A stretch of 64,000 nucleotides of DNA. Source: Afifella pfennigii DSM 17143 (GTDB taxonomy: Bacteria > Pseudomonadota > Alphaproteobacteria > Rhizobiales > Afifellaceae). The stretch is taken from positions 1-64,000 of the forward strand of contig NZ_JHZK01000019.1 of assembly GCF_000688515.1 (NCBI RefSeq), in the 5' to 3' direction. The stretch's first letter is position 1. Each line of letters opens with the position of its first letter. The notes under the pieces were generated by a model. It worked only from the letters and a program-made list of their open reading frames with translations, was not told the DNA's origin and searched no databases. The position numbers were made by a program, and so were the translations under genes. Of this stretch, positions 59,990 to 64,000 are shown piece by piece.

Positions 59990-60469
59990 TTATCGGGTCG
60001 ACGCGCTCGGCAGGGGCGGAAGGCGGCGTTTCACCGGCGAGGACTGGATGACCGAGGTGTTCGTCATCGCGTGAGGGATGATCAGGTCGATGACGCGCTC
60101 CATATCGGCGACGGAAGCGAGGTGGGCACGCGCCACGAAGCAATCCTCGCCCGTCACGCGGTCGCATTCGGTGATTTCCGGGATGCCTTGAAGGATCTCG
60201 ACGACTTTCTCCAATTGGCCCGGAACCGGACGAATGCGCAGCCAGACGGAGATGGGAAGTCCGATCGCTTCCGCCGAGACTTCCGTCGTGTATCCCTTGA
60301 TCACGCCGGCCTCTTCGAGGCGCTTGACCCGTTCGGCGACGCTCGGGGCGGACAGCCCCACAGCGCGCGCCAGCTCGGCGGTGGTGGTGCGGGCGTTTTC
60401 GACAAGCAGGGTCAGGATCTTCCGGTCGACCGCGTCGAGCGCGCCGTTTTGGTATCCAAGGCGTTTCAT
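59990..60469 (-). CDS. Lrp/AsnC-family regulator
   Basis: A 159-residue regulator with the Lrp helix-turn-helix (DAVDRKILTLLVENARTTT; ARAVGLSAPSVAERVKRLE) and a RAM domain (TECDRVTGEDCFVARAHLAS). It is divergent from the EamA exporter at 60547 across 77 bp, another sensor-exporter pair. Confidence 0.9.
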   Translation of the reverse strand: MKRLGYQNGALDAVDRKILTLLVENARTTTAELARAVGLSAPSVAERVKRLEEAGVIKGYTTEVSAEAIGLPISVWLRIRPVPGQLEKVVEILQGIPEITECDRVTGEDCFVARAHLASVADMERVIDLIIPHAMTNTSVIQSSPVKRRLPPLPSASTR

Positions 60470-60546
60470 GGGGCTGGCCTTCGATTGCTGCGATCAATGC
60501 CCAGGTTAACGCCGTTCAAGCATATGAAAAGGCCGTAAGGCCCTTC

Positions 60547-61455
60547 ATGATTCCAAGCATGAAGGTGCCGCCCACCGCCTCCGCACGCGTGCCGTTCCCC
60601 GGGCTCGACCGCGCCGCCAATGCGGTGCCGCCGCTCGCATGGTTCGGTGTCAGCGCGCTCTCGCGCTATCTCGGTCCCGCTTTCGCCGTGCTTCTGTTCC
60701 CCGTCGTCGGCGTGCTCGGCATCGCCTGGTTCCGCATCGCGACGGCGGCGCTTTTCTTCGCGCCTATCACCCGGCCGTGGAGGACGTTGCGCGAGGCGGA
60801 CGGACGCACGCGGCTGTTGCTCCTGGGCCTGGGCGCCTGCCTCGCGGCCATGAACATGGCCTTCTATCTGGCGCTCGAAAGACTGCCCATGAGCCTCGTC
60901 GCGGCGATGGAGTTTCTCGGAACGCTCATCATCGCGCTCCATGGCCTCAGAACCGTGCGGAACCTTCTGGCGCTCGCACTCGCCGCGTTCGGCGTCGTCC
61001 TCCTCATCGACGTCACATGGGCTTCGGACCCGCTCGGCCTCTTCTGGGCGGCGCTGAACGCCGCGCTCTTTGCCGGCTACATCGTCCTCGGCCACAGGGC
61101 CGCCGAAGCGGGCGCGGGCGGCGGTGTCGAGCGGCTCGGCGCGGCCATGGCGATCGCCTTCGTCCTTCTCATGCCGGTCGGTGTTGTGGAAGCGGCGCGT
61201 GCCTTCGGCATGCCGTTGATCGTTCTGGCGGGAATCGGCGTCGGGCTCACCTCTTCCGTCATCCCCTACGTGTGCGACCAGCTTGCCATGGCGCGGCTGC
61301 CGCGCGCCTCCTTCGCCCTGCTTCTGGCGCTCCTGCCGGCAACCGCCGCGGTGATCGGGGCTGTCGTGCTGGTCCAAATTCCAGGCCTTGGCGATGTCCT
61401 CGCGATTGCGCTCGTGATGGCCGGCATCGCCCTTCACCGGCCGGCCGCCACATGA
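60547..61455 (+). CDS. EamA-family exporter (RhtA-like)
   Basis: A 302-residue transporter with ten spans. Its VSALSRYLGPAFAVLLFPVV opening and the ALERLPMSLVAAMEFLGTL segment resemble RhtA-type threonine/homoserine exporters, and SSVIPYVCDQLAMARLPRAS is the second-repeat mark. The Met at 60547 or 60559 starts it. The divergent Lrp protein is its likely regulator. Confidence 0.88.
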   Translation: MIPSMKVPPTASARVPFPGLDRAANAVPPLAWFGVSALSRYLGPAFAVLLFPVVGVLGIAWFRIATAALFFAPITRPWRTLREADGRTRLLLLGLGACLAAMNMAFYLALERLPMSLVAAMEFLGTLIIALHGLRTVRNLLALALAAFGVVLLIDVTWASDPLGLFWAALNAALFAGYIVLGHRAAEAGAGGGVERLGAAMAIAFVLLMPVGVVEAARAFGMPLIVLAGIGVGLTSSVIPYVCDQLAMARLPRASFALLLALLPATAAVIGAVVLVQIPGLGDVLAIALVMAGIALHRPAAT

Positions 61456-61486
61456 ACAGACTCCGATCTTCAGGAGAGCACGATCC

Positions 61487-61873
61487 ATGATCGATCACGT
61501 CTCCATCGCCGTCTCAAGCCTCAGCAGGAGCGCTTCGTTCTATGACCATGTCCTGGAGCCGCTCGGTCTCGAAAGGATCGTCACGCGCGAGGCGACGGTG
61601 GGCTATGGCAAGACGTATCCGGAGTTCTGGCTGAATGCGCGCCCCGACCTTGAGCCCGTCGAGAAGACGACAGGCAGCCATGTCTGCCTGCGCGCGCCGA
61701 GGAAGGAAGCGGTCATCGCCTTTTATCGGGCCGCGCTTGAACTCGGCGGCTCCAGCGGCGGCGTGCCCGGAGAGCGAGAAGGCGCGGTGACGCGCTATTT
61801 CGGGGCCTTCATCCATGATCCCGATGGCAACAAGGTCGAGGCGGTCACCTTCCCACGTTCCGAGACCCGATGA
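61487..61873 (+). CDS. VOC-family (glyoxalase/bleomycin-resistance fold) protein
   Basis: A 128-residue protein with one VOC fold: MIDHVSIAVSSLSRSASFYD at the start, and FGAFIHDPDGNKVEAVTFPR at the end with the HDPDGNK metal-type loop. The His near residue 4 and the Glu near 120 are the likely metal pair. The reaction is unknown. AGGAGAG precedes the ATG; its stop overlaps the next EamA start by 4 bp. Confidence 0.88.
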   Translation: MIDHVSIAVSSLSRSASFYDHVLEPLGLERIVTREATVGYGKTYPEFWLNARPDLEPVEKTTGSHVCLRAPRKEAVIAFYRAALELGGSSGGVPGEREGAVTRYFGAFIHDPDGNKVEAVTFPRSETR

Positions 61874-62763
61874 CATCTCAGCCTGGCCATTGGACCGTCG
61901 GCGTCCTCTTCGGGTTTCTCGGCATGCTCGGTTTCAGCGGCACCTTGGCCGCGACCCGCGTCGCGGTCGCGGATTTCTCGCCGCTCGCGATCACCTGCGC
62001 GCGCATCGTGGTCGCCGGCCTTCTCGGTGGCGTCACGCTCTATCTCACGGGCAGAACCGCGTTGCCGGAACGAAGGCACCTTGTCGCCATCGCTGTTATG
62101 GGGCTCGGGCTCGCGGTGGGCTATCCGTTCTTTCTGGCGGTGGCGCTGCAATCGGTTCCGGCGGTGCATGGCGCCGTCGTCACCGGCCTCGCGCCGGCGG
62201 CGACCGCCATCATCGCCGTCTTTCGCGCCGGCGAACGCCCGCCGCCGGTCTTCTGGCTGGCCTGCGCAATCGGTTTCGCGGCGGTTCTCACCTACGCCTA
62301 CGACGCCGGGGGAGGCGCGTTCAGCGCCGCCGACGGCTGGCTTCTTCTCGCGCTCCTCTGTCTCGGCGCGGCCTATGTGGAAGGCGGGCGCGTCTCGGCC
62401 GAGCTCGGCGGCACCACGACCCTGTGCTGGGCGATGCTGTTCCTGACGCCGTTCGCCGCCGGCCCGCTCACCTGGTCGCTGCGCGACGTGGACCTTGCCT
62501 CGGTGGCGCCGTGGAGCTGGGTGTCGATGGCTTATCTCGGCGCCGTCAGCATGTTTCTTGCGGCGATCTTCTGGTATCGCGGCCTGGCGGCCGGCGGCAT
62601 CGCCCGCATCGGGCAGATCAATCTCCTGTTGCCGCTGGCGGCGCTCCTCTGGCCGGCGCTTTTTCTGGGCGAGGAGATCACGACGACCGCGCTCGCCTCA
62701 GCCGTCATCGTCTTCGCGGCGATGATGGTGTGCCTGAAGGCGCGGGTCCGGCGGCGGGTATGA
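61870..62763 (+). CDS. EamA-family (DMT) transporter
   Basis: A 297-residue protein with ten spans, GVLFGFLGMLGFSGTLAATR opening the first repeat and LLALLCLGAAYVEGGRVSAE the second. It overlaps the VOC gene by 4 bp, so the two are coupled and might act on the same compound. The basic end VRRRV is typical for the cytosolic side. Confidence 0.88.
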   Translation: MTSQPGHWTVGVLFGFLGMLGFSGTLAATRVAVADFSPLAITCARIVVAGLLGGVTLYLTGRTALPERRHLVAIAVMGLGLAVGYPFFLAVALQSVPAVHGAVVTGLAPAATAIIAVFRAGERPPPVFWLACAIGFAAVLTYAYDAGGGAFSAADGWLLLALLCLGAAYVEGGRVSAELGGTTTLCWAMLFLTPFAAGPLTWSLRDVDLASVAPWSWVSMAYLGAVSMFLAAIFWYRGLAAGGIARIGQINLLLPLAALLWPALFLGEEITTTALASAVIVFAAMMVCLKARVRRRV

Positions 62764-62809
62764 GCGCGGGCGCCGACCGCTTCGGCCCATTCGCGCCGAC
62801 CGGCAAGCC

Positions 62810-63247
62810 TCAGCGCAGCATCAGACCGGCGCCGGCCAGAAGCAGGAGGCTTGCAAGGACCCGTTGCAGATCGATGCTCCTGGCCTGGACCGCGAAAAGG
62901 CCGAAATGATCGATGAGCATCCCGGCAACGAGTTGTCCGACGACGACGAGCGTGATCGCGGTGGTGGCGCCGAGCCTCGGGATCGTCTGACTCAGCGACA
63001 GATAAAGAACCAGCCCGAAAACGCCGCTCCCGAGCATGTACCAGGGCAGGCTGCGCCACTCGCGAATGCCTTCGCCGCCGCGCGCGATCAAAAGGGCGAG
63101 CGAGGCGAGCGCGCCGCCCAGATGGACGATCAGGCTTCCCGCCGCGCCGCCGATGCGATGGCCCATCGAGCCTGCAATCGACGCCTGGGCTCCGACGGCA
63201 ACGCCTCCGGCAAAGCCGATCCCCACGATCAACAATGTCTCGAACAT
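62810..63247 (-). CDS. YdcZ/DUF606-family DMT membrane protein
   Basis: A 145-residue protein with five spans that corresponds to a half-size DMT transporter: IVGIGFAGGVAVGAQASIAG, SLIVHLGGALASLALLIARG and TTAITLVVVGQLVAGMLIDH. Such YdcZ proteins act as homo- or heterodimers. I chose the ATG at 63247 because GAGGAAGC lies upstream; the longer frame adds 32 residues without similarity. Confidence 0.86.
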   Translation of the reverse strand: MFETLLIVGIGFAGGVAVGAQASIAGSMGHRIGGAAGSLIVHLGGALASLALLIARGGEGIREWRSLPWYMLGSGVFGLVLYLSLSQTIPRLGATTAITLVVVGQLVAGMLIDHFGLFAVQARSIDLQRVLASLLLLAGAGLMLR

Positions 63248-63437
63248 GATGCTTCCTCGCGCGGGCGACGTTGCTGCGTTCTGTCCTTCATGCCCCGGGG
63301 CGCTGGCGACGAATACCGCCAGCAGGACACGCAGGGTGTTCATTCTTGCTTCTCGTTGGAAAGTTCCGAATCGAATCGTCTCGCGCAGCTCGGCCGACCA
63401 TGAGGGCGAGACGGTATCCCGGCGCCTTTCTCCTGCC

Positions 63438-63824
63438 TCACGCCTGCCAGCCGAACTGCGAGAAGCCGATCAGATTGCCGGCCGGATCACGCACATAGAC
63501 CTCGCGCGCGCCATAGTCGGTGACATGATCGGGCACGACGATCTCGGTTCGCGGCAGCGCGGCAAGCACCGCGTCGAGCGATGCGACCTCCAGGAACACG
63601 ATCGAGCGGTCGACGCGTTCCACCGCCTCGGGCCTTTGCGCGCGGGCGGAGGAAAACGACTGGTACATGAGCGCCACGCCATCGCCGGCGATGATGGCAA
63701 AACCGATGCCCTCGCCCTCGGGCACGGTCACCGGCGCCTGAAGCCCCAGCGCGGTCCAGAATGCGACGCACGCCTTGACGTCCTCGGCAAGCAGGATCGG
63801 CGTCGTCTTGCGAAAGTGGACCAT
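63438..63824 (-). CDS. VOC-family protein (bleomycin-resistance-like)
   Basis: A 128-residue protein with a VOC fold: FRKTTPILLAEDVKACVAFW at the start, DGVALMYQSFSSARAQ in the middle, and REVYVRDPAGNLIGFSQFGW at the end. The first metal His is replaced, as in bleomycin-binding types. The ATG at 63824 was chosen since the frame beyond has no similarity. A long perfect dyad at 63889-63915 lies 64 bp upstream. Confidence 0.86.
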   Translation of the reverse strand: MVHFRKTTPILLAEDVKACVAFWTALGLQAPVTVPEGEGIGFAIIAGDGVALMYQSFSSARAQRPEAVERVDRSIVFLEVASLDAVLAALPRTEIVVPDHVTDYGAREVYVRDPAGNLIGFSQFGWQA

Positions 63825-63888
63825 GGCGGCTGTTCTCCATCGGCTTGGCCAAATCATCTGCCGCCACTTGGCAAGGGAGCCGCCCGAA

Positions 63889-63915
63889 GAACAATAACGT
63901 CGAAGGTTATTGTTC
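63889..63915. repeat. Perfect 10+7+10 inverted repeat upstream of the VOC gene
   Basis: GAACAATAAC and GTTATTGTTC are exact reverse complements separated by GTCGAAG. The element lies 64 bp ahead of the VOC start near the right edge of the window. It is a strong operator candidate, of the size used by TetR or ArsR regulators, possibly one encoded just beyond the edge. Confidence 0.75.
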
Positions 63916-64000
63916 GGCCAAGGCAGGCGCTTTACCTGCCCATCGAATGCACCGGCGCGGAAGGGCGAGTGCTCCGGTTCCCCGGCACTGGAACGACACG

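Noticed and set aside
1-64000. CRISPR arrays, tRNA and rRNA genes, riboswitches, phage genes, replication origin
   Set aside because: Reading through the intergenic stretches showed no regularly spaced repeats, no cloverleaf-like GC-rich tRNA block, no rRNA stretch and no phage structural genes. A covariance-model search would settle small RNAs.

Overview
The window is about 66% G+C by eye and densely coded. Its gene content is typical of an alphaproteobacterium, most likely a halotolerant or marine member of the Hyphomicrobiales/Rhizobiales. Pointers are a phosphatidylcholine synthase, an HspQ protein, an ehu/eut/doe ectoine-utilisation locus, many ABC importers for amino acids and polyamine-like solutes, and a bciA-type 8-vinyl reductase, which suggests bacteriochlorophyll synthesis. 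This placement is inference; no rRNA or tRNA gene was seen.

Layout. 1-7.1 kb: the 3' end of an IS5-type transposase, then housekeeping genes (hspQ, a lipid A-type acyltransferase, an AEC transporter overlapping a UbiH-like monooxygenase, pcs, TerC, a quinone oxidoreductase). 7.1-20.2 kb: a two-armed ectoine/5-hydroxyectoine locus. The minus arm is ehuB-ehuC-ehuD-ehuA-gntR-doeB. The plus arm is eutB-eutC-asnC-ssd-aminotransferase-M24 paralogue-doeA. The arms share a divergent promoter holding two mirror-image TGTACA-centred sites. 20.5-25.0 kb: a complete Pot-type importer. 25.1-29.7 kb: a small heat-shock protein with a good sigma-32 promoter, an aldehyde dehydrogenase, a decayed BBE oxidase tail, a phospholipase D-type synthase and a small lipoprotein. 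30.0-34.7 kb: MarR regulator with three operators, bciA, an octaheme tetrathionate-reductase-family cytochrome c with its cytochrome b partner, and a GFA protein.

34.7-43.3 kb is patchy. It holds a methyltransferase fragment, Lrp-LysE, a LysR gene facing a deletion scar that joins an isochorismatase 5' end to a headless permease, an XRE-cupin regulator facing azlCD, and an EamA exporter. 43.7-46.9 kb is a second ehuABCD-like importer with no catabolic genes beside it. 47.2-58.4 kb holds an SDR/DUF2867 protein, two further creatinase/ectoine-hydrolase-like M24 proteins, a second Pot importer, a cupin, a DAO-type FAD oxidase and a TetR regulator. 58.5-64 kb is a run of small exporters (LysE, two EamA, YdcZ) with AraC and Lrp regulators and VOC proteins.

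The common theme is uptake and breakdown of nitrogenous compatible solutes and amines. Four M24 'pita-bread' proteins occur, all with a shared RYH signature and none with the full five-ligand metal site of aminopeptidases, beside two PAAT importers, two intact Pot importers and one ruined Pot importer. The 49-58 kb cluster looks like an uncharacterised pathway analogous to creatine or ectoine breakdown and is the best candidate for new biology here.
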